Below, piece after piece: positions 43,674 to 53,670 of a DNA stretch of 64,000 nucleotides (its first letter is position 1; the number at the start of each line of letters is the position of its first letter). The notes beneath the pieces were generated by a model that worked only from the letters and a program-made list of their open reading frames with translations, made no database searches and was not told the DNA's origin. Source of the stretch: Chloroflexota bacterium. GTDB lineage: Bacteria > Chloroflexota > Chloroflexia > Chloroflexales > Herpetosiphonaceae. The translations under genes and the position numbers were made by a program. Location: assembly GCA_020161265.1 (NCBI GenBank), contig JAIUOC010000004.1, forward strand, positions 461,890 through 525,889, written 5' to 3'.

Positions 43674-44851
43674 TGGAAATAACAGGGTTTCGTTGGTTGT
43701 TGAGCGACGCTGGTCAACAACTCTTGGCTGAACTTAGCGATGATCGCGATTTGAATGAAGCGAACTTTTTGCGCTACACCACCAAATTGCGCAAGCATTA
43801 CCCAGTCGAGGCGGTAACGGCGGCTTTGGAAACCAGCTTATTGCGCCGCGCCGCCCAAGCTAAATTTCCCCAAGCCAGCCAACTATATTTTACCCGTGAG
43901 GCCTTGGAACAAGCTACGCCTTGGCTGGTCGCCAGCTATCGCCAACGCCATTTTGCGGCTGGCTCGCGGCTGGCCGATTTGGGCTGCTCGGTTGGTGGCG
44001 ATGCCTTGGCCTTAGCCCAAAGTTGCTCGGTTTTGGCGATCGATCGTGATCCATTGCGTTTGGCAATGCTTGAGGCTAATGCTCAGGCGCTTGGGCTAAG
44101 CCAGCAAATCAGCATCCAAGAGGCCGATTTTACCACGCTAGAATTTGCAGGCTACGCTGGTTTATTTATCGATCCGGCGCGGCGCAGCAATGGTAAGCGT
44201 ATTTGGGATGTTGAGCACTATCAGCCGCCGCTTTCTACCTTGGAGCGTTGGCGTGGGCAAGTGCCAATTCATGGAGCCAAAGTTGCCCCAGGTATTCCCG
44301 ATGAAGCCGTGCCTGCTGGCTACGATCTTGAGTTTATTTCGCTTGATGGCGATTTGCGCGAGGCTTGTTTGTGGTGGCAAGCTGGTCAGGTTGGCGGGCA
44401 ACGCAAGGCGATAGTGCTCAGTAGTGCTGGTGCTGAACACAGTTTAATTGCCGATTCCACGCAAGCCGCCGCCGCGCTGAGTGAACCACTGACCTATTTG
44501 TACGAGCCTGATCCAGCGGTGATTCGAGCGCACGCCGTGGCCGATATTGCCAATCAGTTGGATTTAGCGCAACTTGATACCAGCATTGCCTACCTTACCA
44601 GCGATCGTTTGGTGCAATCGCCATTTCTGCGAACTTGGCAAATTGAGCAATGGCTACCATTTAATCTCAAAGCGCTGCGCCAAATATTGCAAGCGCGTGA
44701 GATTGGCCGCGTAACCGTCAAAAAGCGTGGCTCGCCGATTACGCCCGAAGAATTGAGCAAACAACTGCGCTTGAAGGGTCGCTACGAGCAAACATTGGTA
44801 CTGACCAAACTGCAAGGCCAGCCAATTGTGCTGTTGGTAAAATTGCTTTAA
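43673..44851 (+). CDS. Class I SAM-dependent methyltransferase with THUMP-like C-terminal domain
   Basis: A 392-residue protein. The ATG at 43673 shares a base with the stop of the YpdA-like gene (TGATG) and replaces the longer frame from 43655. The SAM domain has LADLGCSVGGDALALAQS (about 95-112), VLAIDRDPLRLAM and FIDPARRSNGKR. The C-terminal 90 residues match the THUMP-like domain (VTVKKRGSPITPEELSKQLR). Such proteins are linked to RNA modification but the exact target of this group is not established. Translationally coupled to the flavoprotein. Confidence 0.82.
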   Translation: MEITGFRWLLSDAGQQLLAELSDDRDLNEANFLRYTTKLRKHYPVEAVTAALETSLLRRAAQAKFPQASQLYFTREALEQATPWLVASYRQRHFAAGSRLADLGCSVGGDALALAQSCSVLAIDRDPLRLAMLEANAQALGLSQQISIQEADFTTLEFAGYAGLFIDPARRSNGKRIWDVEHYQPPLSTLERWRGQVPIHGAKVAPGIPDEAVPAGYDLEFISLDGDLREACLWWQAGQVGGQRKAIVLSSAGAEHSLIADSTQAAAALSEPLTYLYEPDPAVIRAHAVADIANQLDLAQLDTSIAYLTSDRLVQSPFLRTWQIEQWLPFNLKALRQILQAREIGRVTVKKRGSPITPEELSKQLRLKGRYEQTLVLTKLQGQPIVLLVKLL

Positions 44852-44963
44852 GTTGCGCTCTATCTGCTGCATATCAGCTACATATCAGCTACATTTGTTG
44901 CCAAAACCGCTATAAACTACGTCTTAGGCATAAACCAGATAAACCAGATTGTAGGAGGTTGAC

Positions 44964-45857
44964 ATGGCAGCAGCACTTTCACGCCGTAGTTTTCTGAAAA
45001 TAATGGGCTATTCGACCTTGGCGACGACCGCCACGACGCTGGGAGCCGCCGCATATGGGTTTCAAATTGAGGCCGAATGGCTGAGCGTACACGAAGAAAC
45101 GATCGTTTTGCCCCGCTTGGCTAGCGCTTACGATGGCTATCGTATCGCCCATTTGAGCGATATTCATGTTGATGATGTGGTGATGACCCGTGAACATTGG
45201 CTGACCACCGTGCGCATGGTCAACGCCCAAAAACCAGATTTAATCGCGATCTCAGGCGATTTTATTACCCATGACCCGAGCCGTTACAGCGAAGATTTAG
45301 CGGCTGGCTTGGCGATGCTTGAAGCGCCCGATGGGGTGTTGGGCGTTTTGGGCAACCACGATTATTGGGGCGATGGCAATGGCGAGACCGTGCGTCAAGT
45401 GTTGCGGTCAACTGGCATCCACGATCTGACGAATCGTGCGATTAGCCTGAATCGTGGTTCGAGCAAGTTGCATTTGGCAGGCCACGACGATCTTTGGCCC
45501 AACCCGATTGGCCCCAACGACCCCAGCACCATGAAACCGGTGCTTGATCGTTTGGTTGCTGAATTGCCCAAGACTGATGCAGCGATTATTTTGGTGCACG
45601 AGCCTGATACCGCCGATTTCACCGCTAGCTACAATCGTTTTGATTTGCAGCTTTCGGGCCATGCCCACGGCGGCCAAGTGCGGGTACCAGTTAAAGGCGC
45701 ATTACTGCTGCCCTACTTGGGCATGCGCTACCCCGACCATCGCTATGATGTGGGTTCGATGGTGCAATTTACCTCGTGGGGTTTGGGCTGTAGCTGGCCA
45801 CAAGTGCGCTTTGGCTGTCGGCCCGAGATCGTCATGCTCAGCTTAGCGTGTGCTTAA
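44964..45857 (+). CDS. Tat-exported metallophosphoesterase
   Basis: A 297-residue calcineurin-like phosphoesterase with the twin-arginine motif SRRSFLK at residues 6-12 followed by an Ala/Thr-rich membrane segment. This suggests export by the Tat system. Metal motifs are LSDIHVDD, SGDFITHD, GNHDYW and the GHAHGGQ motif near residue 233. It is a paralogue type of the YkuE-like enzyme encoded at 6537-7502, whose N-terminus has ordinary membrane anchors. AGGAGG lies 5 nt before the ATG. Two short tandem repeats (CATATCAGCTA twice; ATAAACCAG twice) lie upstream at 44871-44950. The substrate is unknown. Confidence 0.9.
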   Translation: MAAALSRRSFLKIMGYSTLATTATTLGAAAYGFQIEAEWLSVHEETIVLPRLASAYDGYRIAHLSDIHVDDVVMTREHWLTTVRMVNAQKPDLIAISGDFITHDPSRYSEDLAAGLAMLEAPDGVLGVLGNHDYWGDGNGETVRQVLRSTGIHDLTNRAISLNRGSSKLHLAGHDDLWPNPIGPNDPSTMKPVLDRLVAELPKTDAAIILVHEPDTADFTASYNRFDLQLSGHAHGGQVRVPVKGALLLPYLGMRYPDHRYDVGSMVQFTSWGLGCSWPQVRFGCRPEIVMLSLACA

Positions 45858-45950
45858 GCTCAGATGAGTATCAGCCGATTTTGAGCAAGCTCGCGGCCAA
45901 ACTGTGGTATTCTAGGGCCATAGGGCATAACCACATTAGGAGGATTGCAG

Positions 45951-46067
45951 GTGAAAGCCACACCAACACCACTACGCCGTGTCATGAGTATCGCAGCAGG
46001 CATCGCTCTCGGCATTGCCCTCGGAGGCGTAGTCAGCATGTTTATTCTGGTGCTGATTCTATTATGA
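45951..46067 (+). CDS. Small single-span membrane protein, 38 aa
   Basis: A GTG start has AGGAGG 7 nt upstream. An extended -10 TGGTATTCT (45906-45913) lies about 40 nt before it. The peptide starts VKATPTPLRRVMS and then is one hydrophobic membrane helix (AAGIALGIALGGVV, MFILVLILL) ending in TGA. The N-terminal PLRR suggests an N-in orientation. It lies in the gap between two converging genes and is followed by a hairpin. No family is recognised. The combination of a promoter, perfect ribosome site, sensible membrane helix and terminator-like hairpin supports a real gene. Confidence 0.65.
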   Translation: MKATPTPLRRVMSIAAGIALGIALGGVVSMFILVLILL

Positions 46068-46077
46068 ATAACGCCGT

Positions 46078-46099
46078 CACGGGGCAAAGTAGCCCCGTG
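46078..46099. terminator. Hairpin between converging genes
   Basis: CACGGGGC-AAAGTA-GCCCCGTG, 8 bp perfect, with weaker outer pairing. No T-tract follows, so termination is only likely. Confidence 0.45.
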
Positions 46100-46107
46100 A
46101 TTGGCGG

Positions 46108-47418
46108 TTAAATAAGCCCTCGCCCTTTGAACTCCAGATATTTATTAATTACCGAAACCGTTAGTTTGTTGGCTGGCACGTCGATCGTATGCACGCCAGC
46201 TTGATTCAGCGTGTCGAGCACTACCCGCCGCTCATCAAGCACCATTTCGGCTACGGCACGTTCATAAACATCGGTGGAACTATAGGCTGCTTTGCCAGCA
46301 TAGCCGACTAAGTTGGGGTCGCTCATCACCACACACAAGGCGAGGTGGGTTTTGGCCAAGCGTGCCATATGCTGAATCAGAGGCTTGGCAGTATCCATGG
46401 TGCTGAGGTCGGTAAAAATCACAATTAACGAACGGCGCTTATTCTTCAAGCCCAAGTAGGAGATCGCGCGGCCATAATCGGCCTCGACCGGCTGCGATGG
46501 CAAGTTATACAACATCTCCAACATTTGATAAAACTGGGCTTTACCACGGCGCGGCTGCAAAAAACGCCCAACATGGTCGGCAAACGAAAGCATGCCGATG
46601 TGGTCGCCTTTGAGCATCGCCACATACCCCAGCATCAATGAGGCATTGATCGCATAATCCAGTTTGGCGATATCGTTGATGGTTGGGCGCATCAAGCGCC
46701 CAGTATCGATCACCGAAACCACATACTGCGAACGCTCGGTCTCATATTCGGCGGCAATCAGCTTGTTACGACGAGCGCTGGCCTTCCAGTTAATCGAGCG
46801 AAACTCATCATCGGGAGTGTATTCACGCAAGCGCTCAAACTCGGTACCTGAGCCAAACACGCGGGCGGTGCGCAAGCCCAACTCAAATAGCATGCCTTTC
46901 CGCGCCAGCATATCGTATTTGCGCACATCAAGGACATTGGGATAAACCTTGACTAACTCGTCGAAGGCGATTTTGGTTTGGCGCAAGAACGTGCCAAAGG
47001 TGCTGGTATAGCGCAAATTAATATTGCCAAAGCGATAATCACCGCGCCGCAAGGGCCGCACATGGTAGCTAACCTCTTGCACCGTATCTGGCTCGACCTT
47101 GGTTTTGAGAATCAGCGTATCGCTGGGAAACTCCACTGGAAACTCATCACGAATTTGAATTTCGAGCGTGCGCGGGCTTTGATTATGCACTGCCAGCGTG
47201 ATCAGGTTTTGTTCGCCAATTGAAAGCTTTGGCTCGTTGATCCGCGCTACTTCCAACAATTTAGGCTTGGGAGTCATAAACCAATCAAGCGCCACAAAGC
47301 CAATCAGCAACAATATATAAACCCAGATTGTCCAGCGCAAACTGGGGGTTGCTGCTCCGATAATCACCGGAACCAAGCCTGCTAGCAAAAGTGCTAATAA
47401 ACGGCGCGATGGAATCAT
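46108..47418 (-). CDS. DUF58 domain protein
   Basis: A 436-residue protein with two N-terminal membrane segments (about 7-42) followed by a beta-sandwich and a vWA-like DUF58 domain. The hallmark FERLREYTPDDEFRSINWKA is at about residues 193-212. Such proteins function with MoxR ATPases in assembly or stress systems. The ATG at 47418 overlaps the stop of moxR in an ATGA junction, indicating translational coupling. It is the last gene of the operon from 51441. Confidence 0.92.
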   Translation of the reverse strand: MIPSRRLLALLLAGLVPVIIGAATPSLRWTIWVYILLLIGFVALDWFMTPKPKLLEVARINEPKLSIGEQNLITLAVHNQSPRTLEIQIRDEFPVEFPSDTLILKTKVEPDTVQEVSYHVRPLRRGDYRFGNINLRYTSTFGTFLRQTKIAFDELVKVYPNVLDVRKYDMLARKGMLFELGLRTARVFGSGTEFERLREYTPDDEFRSINWKASARRNKLIAAEYETERSQYVVSVIDTGRLMRPTINDIAKLDYAINASLMLGYVAMLKGDHIGMLSFADHVGRFLQPRRGKAQFYQMLEMLYNLPSQPVEADYGRAISYLGLKNKRRSLIVIFTDLSTMDTAKPLIQHMARLAKTHLALCVVMSDPNLVGYAGKAAYSSTDVYERAVAEMVLDERRVVLDTLNQAGVHTIDVPANKLTVSVINKYLEFKGRGLI

Positions 47419-48365
47419 CAGCGAGGAACCTCAATACGCCCCAAAATCCGGGTCATCGCGGTATCTGGGGTCAAACCTTCAATCTCAGCCTCTGGTTTCA
47501 AAATAATCCGATGGCGATAAACTGGCCGTGCCAAGAATTTAACATCATCGGGCACGACATACTCGCGGCCTTGCATTGCCGCAAAGGTTTTGGCGGTCAG
47601 CAACAAGGCAATCGAGGCGCGTGGCGAACCACCTAACACCAAATCTGGCGAGCGGCGTGATTCTTGGGCAATCGCATTGATATAGTTAATCACACCATCT
47701 TCGACGCGTAGGCGGCCAATTTCCTCGCGGCAACGCATAATCGTTTCAGGCGTGACGGTTGGCTGCAAATTGGCAGTGCTCAGGTTGCGAGCACTGAAGC
47801 CTTGATTATAGCGCCGTAATACTTCAAACTCAATTTCAGGCGGGCTATAGCCAACCAAAACCTTGAACAAAAAGCGGTCGAGTTGCGCTTCGGGCAGCGG
47901 ATAGGTGCCTTCGTATTCCATGGGGTTTTGGGTGGCAATCACAAAAAATGGCTGGGGCAAAGGCATGGTATCGCCATCGATCGTCACCTGTTGCTCTTCC
48001 ATGGCTTCAAGCAAGGCTGCTTGGGTTTTGGCTGGAGCGCGGTTAATTTCATCGCCCAGCAAAATTTGGGTGAAGATTGGGCCTTTGCGCAGCCGAAACT
48101 GGCTGGTTTGCATCTCATAGACGCTGGTGCCCATCACATCCGAGGGCATCAAGTCGGGGGTAAATTGCACCCGCTTAAACTCGGCCTGCACCAAATGAGC
48201 CAAGGTTTTGGCCATCAAGGTTTTGGCCGTACCAGGCACACCTTCGAGCAATACGTGGCCGCCACTCAGCAGCGCAACCACCAATTGCGTCCAGGTATCT
48301 TCTTGACCAACAATAACTTTGGCGGCCTCTTGGCGCATATAATCGGCAAGTTGTTTGACGAGCAT
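47418..48365 (-). CDS. MoxR family AAA+ ATPase
   Basis: A 315-residue AAA+ ATPase. Walker A is GVPGTAKT (about residue 46), Walker [15 protein letters not shown], sensor and arginine-finger region [27 protein letters not shown] lies 4 nt before the ATG at 48365; the frame from 48455 is not supported. MoxR ATPases act as chaperones for insertion of cofactors or assembly of enzyme complexes. The adjacent DUF58 protein is its usual partner. Confidence 0.94.
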   Translation of the reverse strand: MLVKQLADYMRQEAAKVIVGQEDTWTQLVVALLSGGHVLLEGVPGTAKTLMAKTLAHLVQAEFKRVQFTPDLMPSDVMGTSVYEMQTSQFRLRKGPIFTQILLGDEINRAPAKTQAALLEAMEEQQVTIDGDTMPLPQPFFVIATQNPMEYEGTYPLPEAQLDRFLFKVLVGYSPPEIEFEVLRRYNQGFSARNLSTANLQPTVTPETIMRCREEIGRLRVEDGVINYINAIAQESRRSPDLVLGGSPRASIALLLTAKTFAAMQGREYVVPDDVKFLARPVYRHRIILKPEAEIEGLTPDTAMTRILGRIEVPR

Positions 48366-48430
48366 TGATCCTCCAATATCATTCTCACGAGCACCGCACG
48401 ATGCCCGTAGTAAAGGCAAAAAGCGCGGGT

Positions 48431-49597
48431 TTAGGCCCGACCCTGTTGTTCCCATGTTTTTATAAAGCGATCGATATCGTTGACCAGGGCCAAGATCGTC
48501 GCTTCGCTGGGGTTGGGTTGGCTTAAATGGTTGAGCAAATGAGCCAAGTGATTGCGATCGATTGTATCGGAATACCGCTGAACTTCGCTTAAAAAGCTTT
48601 GGTCGTCAAGCTTGGGGTTAATCCCATAGGGCTTGGCAACTCGGCGTTTGAGATAGGTTCTATAGTGGGATTGCATATGTTCGGCTTGGCGACCGCGCTG
48701 AAACAAATTAGCCATCGATTGGACATATTCGCTGCTATTACGCCGCATCAAATCGATTCTACTGGGCACAATTTGGCCAAAACGACGGCCTGATAATAAC
48801 GCCCATAAACCGACAACAATCGCACTATACATCATTGCCGCAACTAATGGCGAATAGGGTTGGGCTGGCACTGGCGCGGCCCTAGGCACTAAGGCCCGCC
48901 CATGATGCACCTCATCGAAGGCAATCACCCCGCCAGCAGGCACACGGTTAACCATATTTAAAAGAATTCGCGCGTTACTTTCGTGAAACAAGCCAGTATT
49001 GGTAAATAGCCCAACATTGGTTGAAACATAGATCATCCCACGGCCACGACTAATTCCCAGCATCGTTGGTTGTTGTTCTGTCCCTACCAACACTTGGCTA
49101 TTTGCGCGAGTCCGCTCAAAATAACTCGTAGTCAGGTAGCTTTGCAAGTCGCTCACTGCGGGGTTTATAAAGGCATGGCTGGGTTTATTCGTGGTCGTCG
49201 GATTCAATTCGTTGAGTGACGTTACCGTCAGATCTAAACGTGTAAAGAGCCCATTTTGTTGATCATCAGCCACAATCAGCGTGCCACCAGTATCCTCAAC
49301 CCATGCTAAAACAGCATTAATTTCTTCATTGCGCCAATTTGTAGGGTCAGCAGGCTTGATGGAGATCATGCTATTAATGGTTTGATCGAGTTCATCAAAA
49401 TGCCGATATTCAAATGACTCAGTTTGATAGCCAATTTTGCTGAGCCATAATTGTAAGGCTGCTGCCCCTTCCACACTTTGGTTATACATCGAGCCAGCGC
49501 GAGCATTGCTGGCTTGGAAATCACATGAGCGTAATAAAAAGAATGACAATACTAAGATCCCAGCGAAGATCGCGAAAAACTTTACTTTACTATTCAT
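48431..49597 (-). CDS. DUF4350 domain membrane protein
   Basis: A 388-residue protein with an N-terminal membrane segment (residues 6-22), a soluble GATase-like DUF4350 domain ([43 protein letters not shown]) and a second membrane segment (about 250-270). The C-terminal part (about 270-388) is helical. In MoxR/DUF58 operons this gene is usual. It begins 1 nt after the stop of the DUF4129 gene. Function in the complex is unknown. Confidence 0.85.
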   Translation of the reverse strand: MNSKVKFFAIFAGILVLSFFLLRSCDFQASNARAGSMYNQSVEGAAALQLWLSKIGYQTESFEYRHFDELDQTINSMISIKPADPTNWRNEEINAVLAWVEDTGGTLIVADDQQNGLFTRLDLTVTSLNELNPTTTNKPSHAFINPAVSDLQSYLTTSYFERTRANSQVLVGTEQQPTMLGISRGRGMIYVSTNVGLFTNTGLFHESNARILLNMVNRVPAGGVIAFDEVHHGRALVPRAAPVPAQPYSPLVAAMMYSAIVVGLWALLSGRRFGQIVPSRIDLMRRNSSEYVQSMANLFQRGRQAEHMQSHYRTYLKRRVAKPYGINPKLDDQSFLSEVQRYSDTIDRNHLAHLLNHLSQPNPSEATILALVNDIDRFIKTWEQQGRA

Positions 49598-49598
49598 C

Positions 49599-50504
49599 TT
49601 AGCGTACCTCGCGCAGGGTTGTCACTTGTTGGCGGTATTGATCAAACGTGCCTTGATCGACATCGGCAATCCCATACCAGACCCGATCAAAGGTTTGCAC
49701 AACTGGAGCCAAGCGTTGATGTAAGGGCGAATTAGTTGGAACTGCTGCTAAGACCTCGCGGTTGGTCAACGTCCGATCATAGCGCAAGAGGCCACGTTCT
49801 TCGAGCCATAACAAGGTTGAAAGGTACAAATAACGCACAGCATCGCGAAAATCGCCCTCTTCGGCAGCGACTTTATCAGCGCGTTCGATCGCCTGAACAC
49901 TGGTTAGTTTTTGCTCCTCAGCGGGAGCTTTGCGACGGGCCACGCTGACACTATTGCGGCGCACAGTTGAGACAATATAGCCGATCAGGCCTACGACAAA
50001 GACGATTGCAATAATTGTAAAGCAACCAGTTAAGCCATCACTAAACAACCAGCTTAGAAAGCCGACATCAAAATCAGGCCCTGAGCGGTTAAGATCAGGG
50101 TTTAACTTATCAAATGGTGGATTGTTGAGAATAACCTTCAAGGTTTCGAGGTCTTGGGGGCCAGTTTCGCGGCCAGCAGTCAGGGCTTCGAGCATTGCCG
50201 CCAAGCGATCGCGAATAATTGTTAAATTGGGGCTATTGCTCGCAAGGCTATCTTTGAGCCATTGATGATTAACCGCAAGCGCTTGATTATCAGCAGTTCG
50301 TAGCTGTTTGAGCGCAACGATTTTGTCGCTAACCTCGCGCAAGCCAATTTCATCGCTGCGTTGGGCTGCGGTGAAGGCTTCGCGTAACAGCTGGGTATAT
50401 TCGCTGACGCTGGCCTCGCTGGCTTGAGCCATAGCCGTTAATGGCTGGGCCAGTAACCAACCAAAGAGCAGCAAACAAGCAGTAATTCGCCAAATTCGAT
50501 CCAT
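49599..50504 (-). CDS. DUF4129 domain membrane protein
   Basis: A 301-residue protein with a signal/membrane segment at residues 7-25, a helical extracellular part, a central membrane segment (about 158-178) and the C-terminal DUF4129 domain (LYLSTLLWLEERGLLRYD, LTNREVLAAV, FDRVWYGIADVD). GAGAGG lies 5 nt before the ATG. DUF4129 domains occur next to transglutaminase-like and MoxR/DUF58 genes. Role unknown; likely part of the same membrane complex. Confidence 0.87.
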   Translation of the reverse strand: MDRIWRITACLLLFGWLLAQPLTAMAQASEASVSEYTQLLREAFTAAQRSDEIGLREVSDKIVALKQLRTADNQALAVNHQWLKDSLASNSPNLTIIRDRLAAMLEALTAGRETGPQDLETLKVILNNPPFDKLNPDLNRSGPDFDVGFLSWLFSDGLTGCFTIIAIVFVVGLIGYIVSTVRRNSVSVARRKAPAEEQKLTSVQAIERADKVAAEEGDFRDAVRYLYLSTLLWLEERGLLRYDRTLTNREVLAAVPTNSPLHQRLAPVVQTFDRVWYGIADVDQGTFDQYRQQVTTLREVR

Positions 50505-50526
50505 CTCAACCTCTCAAGTAGGCTAG

Positions 50527-51441
50527 TTACTGCTGAGCAGTAATGCTTGGGTTTGTAGGAATGCCGCTATAGGCCAGCCGTAGTTGATCATAATAGAGCA
50601 AGGTAAAGCCAATATAGGCCATCGGCAAAATCATAATTGAGGTAACGGTTGAAAAGCCCTCAGTCATTGCAATCGTCAAAGCGCTGGTTTCGCCAAATAA
50701 GGCCATGGCAATCGCGCTGATGATAGTTGTGATATAGCTCGCCAGAACTCCCAGCAGTACGACCAGCGTAATCCAAATATTAGTGATCCGACCAAATGCG
50801 CCACGGGTCAAAATCCACGAGTGATGGATTGCCCGAAACACATTCACCTGCTCAGCCACAATAATTTGTGGCACAAGGCTCAGTCGCACCCCAAAAAACC
50901 AAAGCAAGCCCAAAGCTAAAATTGTGCCTAAAATTGGCACAATCGCAAAAAAGAGGGCGATAACTAAGCCCAAAACGCAAATACAACCCCAAGCAATCAG
51001 CGCGGGCAGATGGCGTAAGCTACTCAAAACCACGCTTGCCCAGCGCGGCGTAGCTTGGCGATAATGGTCACCAACCGCAATCACACTTGCCGCCATGGCT
51101 AAATTGCGCATGATAAAAATCGAAATAAAGCCAAAGCCAAATAACGCCAACAAGTAGGGCGCAATATCGGCGCGTGGATACTCTAAGACCCACATACCAT
51201 TGCCGGTTTGGCCATTATCAACCCGCCGTTGCATTTCGGCCATAATCACATTCAGTTGGGCCGTTGCTCGTGCTTGAACACCATTGGCCTGCAACCACAA
51301 ACTACCAATCAAAAATGGCCCAACTTGGAGCGCCGCCAAGCCCATAAACAAGCCTGAATAGCGCCGAAGCAGGTTGATTGCTTCACGGATCAAATTAAAA
51401 AATGTCATGGGTGTGGGTGTTGATGATGGAGACTGCTGCAC
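50527..51441 (-). CDS. Polytopic membrane protein heading the MoxR operon
   Basis: A 304-residue protein with about six membrane segments and no enzyme motifs. It starts at a GTG (51439-51441) with AGAGGG 5 nt upstream; the second in-frame start (ATG, 11 codons later) would begin MTFFNLIREAINLLRRY. The sequence resembles membrane domains linked to glycerophosphodiester phosphodiesterases and to MoxR operons, but the match is loose. First gene of the operon. Confidence 0.75.
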   Translation of the reverse strand: MQQSPSSTPTPMTFFNLIREAINLLRRYSGLFMGLAALQVGPFLIGSLWLQANGVQARATAQLNVIMAEMQRRVDNGQTGNGMWVLEYPRADIAPYLLALFGFGFISIFIMRNLAMAASVIAVGDHYRQATPRWASVVLSSLRHLPALIAWGCICVLGLVIALFFAIVPILGTILALGLLWFFGVRLSLVPQIIVAEQVNVFRAIHHSWILTRGAFGRITNIWITLVVLLGVLASYITTIISAIAMALFGETSALTIAMTEGFSTVTSIMILPMAYIGFTLLYYDQLRLAYSGIPTNPSITAQQ

Positions 51442-51496
51442 AAAAACCCTCTACTTAAACACCGTTGAAGCGGGGTGAATGCCACCGCCACTCTGT

Positions 51497-51502
51497 ATTA
51501 TA
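51497..51502 (-). promoter_or_regulatory. Perfect -10 box of the MoxR operon
   Basis: TATAAT on the minus strand, 56 nt before the GTG start of the operon's first gene. The -35 region is poor (TATCAG), so an activator may be needed. Confidence 0.4.
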
Positions 51503-51543
51503 CCGCAGCCCTCAAGCTTCTGATAGTAGGAAATTATGCCAAG

Positions 51544-53652
51544 CTAGGCCGAATTTACTGCTTCGTTGGGCAATAAGGGAAATTGTAACAACGCGGTGAT
51601 GCCTGGCTCAGGGTCATTTGGAATCAAACTGATCGAACCAGATGCTCGCCACATCACGGCAGCACAAATTGGCAAGCCTAAACCCAAGCGCTGTGGGCCA
51701 TGAGTTGTCCAAAAAGGCTGCCAAATATCGCCCAAGGCATCGACTGGAATGCCTTGCCCCGCATCACGAAACGCCAAAACCGTCGCATGCTCAGTTTGAT
51801 AGGCCTTGATCACAATCCCTGCATGGCTTGAGCCAGATTCCAAGGCATTATTCAGCAGTTCGGTGCAGAGGGTCAGCAATTCGCGTTCTTGCAATAAAAT
51901 ATGCAAATTCGGCTGAATTTCAAGCTGCAAGTGCTCAACCGAGCGATGAATTTGCAAAGCTTGATCGATTAGGCTTGGCAAGGCATCGCTCAGATCAATC
52001 GGAAATGGCGCAGGGCTAATGCGACTAGCGCCTTTGAGCAGATGAATTCGCTGAACCATCTCTTTGCCGCCACGCACATGTTTGACCACCTCGGCCAACA
52101 ATTCGCGCTGGCTTTCATCAATCGCATCAAGCTCGGCCAATTGGGTATTTCCCAAAATCACCGCCAATAAATTATTGAAGTGATGAGCCATTTGGCCAGC
52201 CAGTTGCGCCATATTGCGCAAATAGCCCAATTCGGCCTGCTCAGTTTGCCGCGCTGCTTGGTCGGCCACAGTTTGGGCATTGGCCAATGCTACGGCAAAA
52301 TGCGGTCGGGCCATTTCAAGCAAGGCTACTTCTTCATTGGTAATTTGGCGATGCTTGATTGCAATAATCAACACACCCAATAGGCGAGCTTGATGCAACA
52401 ATGGTACTGCGGCACAGCCTTGATAGCCTGCATCGAGCAATTGCTGGGTAATTGGAACCAAGGTATCAGTGCCTAAAACACACGAATAGACCCGCGTAAT
52501 CGTGCCAAGCTCGGTTAGCAAATGCAGGCTTTGCTGATCGTTGGGCATACAGAAGGCCTGCTGCTGCGAGGTATAGGCCAAATCAATAATTGCATTGCGA
52601 TATGAATACCAGGCAATTGCGACTGGCCCCATAATTTGCTGCAACTCTTGCTCAATGCTGCGATAGAGCGAATCGAGATCCAAATTGGCGCTGAGCGATT
52701 GGGCTAGATTATTGACCAATTGCAACTGGCGGGTTTGCCGCGCCAATTGTTCGCGCATTTGGGCTTGACGAATTGGCCCAATAATTTGGTGGGCAATCAA
52801 TTCGAGCAAGGCTTGATCATCAGCGCTGAAATGATCAACAACGCTATGATACACCGCTAAAACGCCCAATGGCCCACTGGCATCGCCAATTGGCACAATC
52901 AAGGCTGAACGCACGCTGGCCGCCGATTGATCAAGCTGCAACCAACGCGCATCTTCATGGACATCAGCGATGCGCACAGTTTCACGGCTGCGCAAGGCAT
53001 AGCCCGCTGCGCCCTCTTTGACCACCCGCTTGACCCGATCAAGATTATGCGAAACGCCATCATCGGTCGTCAGAATTTCGACATCAGCTACATCGTGGAG
53101 CAAAAACAAATTGCCATGATCAGCTTGCAAGGCTTTGGTGCTCACATCGACCACATGCGCCAGCATGCCCGAAATCGACTCAATCTGGGTGATATCGCGG
53201 GTAATATCGGCGATCAGGGCAAACCGTTCGCGCTCGGCCTCAACCCGCGAAAGCACATGTTTCAAGCGAATTGCCGCCCGCAAACGAGCGCGAAGCGTCG
53301 CCGAATCAACCGGCTTGAGCAGAAAATCATCGGCTCCCTCAAAATAGGCTTGTTGGCGCACCGCCAATTCTGCTGCGGCAGTCACCACAATAATCGGAAT
53401 ATAATGATGATCGCGCTGGGCACGAATCGTCTTCAGCACTTCAATTCCATCAATGCCAGGCATAAAAATATCGAGCAAAATCGCATCTGGCGGCGTTTGG
53501 CGCACAAAATCCAACGCCGCCACGCCATGCTCAGCCTCAGCTGCGAGGTAGCCCGCCGCTTCAACATACCGCCGCACAATTGAACGATTTGAAGATTGAT
53601 CATCGACGATCAACACTAATGGCTGTTGACTAAATTCGTGCATTTCGGTCAT
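51544..53652 (-). CDS. Hybrid response regulator/histidine kinase with GAF domains
   Basis: A 702-residue signalling protein. It begins with a receiver domain (Asp17/Asp18, phosphorylation site Asp61 in LLDIFMPG, Lys in FLLKPVD). Two GAF domains follow (about 150-290 and 320-465; DGVSHNLDRVKRVVKEGAAG). A dimerisation region has the H-box-like MAHHFNNLLAVILGN, and an HATPase domain has NNALESG, FRDAGQGIP and GLGLPICA. The receiver is at the N-terminus, as in regulators that feed a kinase output. AGGAAC lies 5 nt before the ATG at 53652. The signal sensed by the GAF domains is unknown. Single gene, just downstream of polA. Confidence 0.92.
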   Translation of the reverse strand: MTEMHEFSQQPLVLIVDDQSSNRSIVRRYVEAAGYLAAEAEHGVAALDFVRQTPPDAILLDIFMPGIDGIEVLKTIRAQRDHHYIPIIVVTAAAELAVRQQAYFEGADDFLLKPVDSATLRARLRAAIRLKHVLSRVEAERERFALIADITRDITQIESISGMLAHVVDVSTKALQADHGNLFLLHDVADVEILTTDDGVSHNLDRVKRVVKEGAAGYALRSRETVRIADVHEDARWLQLDQSAASVRSALIVPIGDASGPLGVLAVYHSVVDHFSADDQALLELIAHQIIGPIRQAQMREQLARQTRQLQLVNNLAQSLSANLDLDSLYRSIEQELQQIMGPVAIAWYSYRNAIIDLAYTSQQQAFCMPNDQQSLHLLTELGTITRVYSCVLGTDTLVPITQQLLDAGYQGCAAVPLLHQARLLGVLIIAIKHRQITNEEVALLEMARPHFAVALANAQTVADQAARQTEQAELGYLRNMAQLAGQMAHHFNNLLAVILGNTQLAELDAIDESQRELLAEVVKHVRGGKEMVQRIHLLKGASRISPAPFPIDLSDALPSLIDQALQIHRSVEHLQLEIQPNLHILLQERELLTLCTELLNNALESGSSHAGIVIKAYQTEHATVLAFRDAGQGIPVDALGDIWQPFWTTHGPQRLGLGLPICAAVMWRASGSISLIPNDPEPGITALLQFPLLPNEAVNSA

Positions 53653-53670
53653 GCAGAGTTCCTAAAATTA

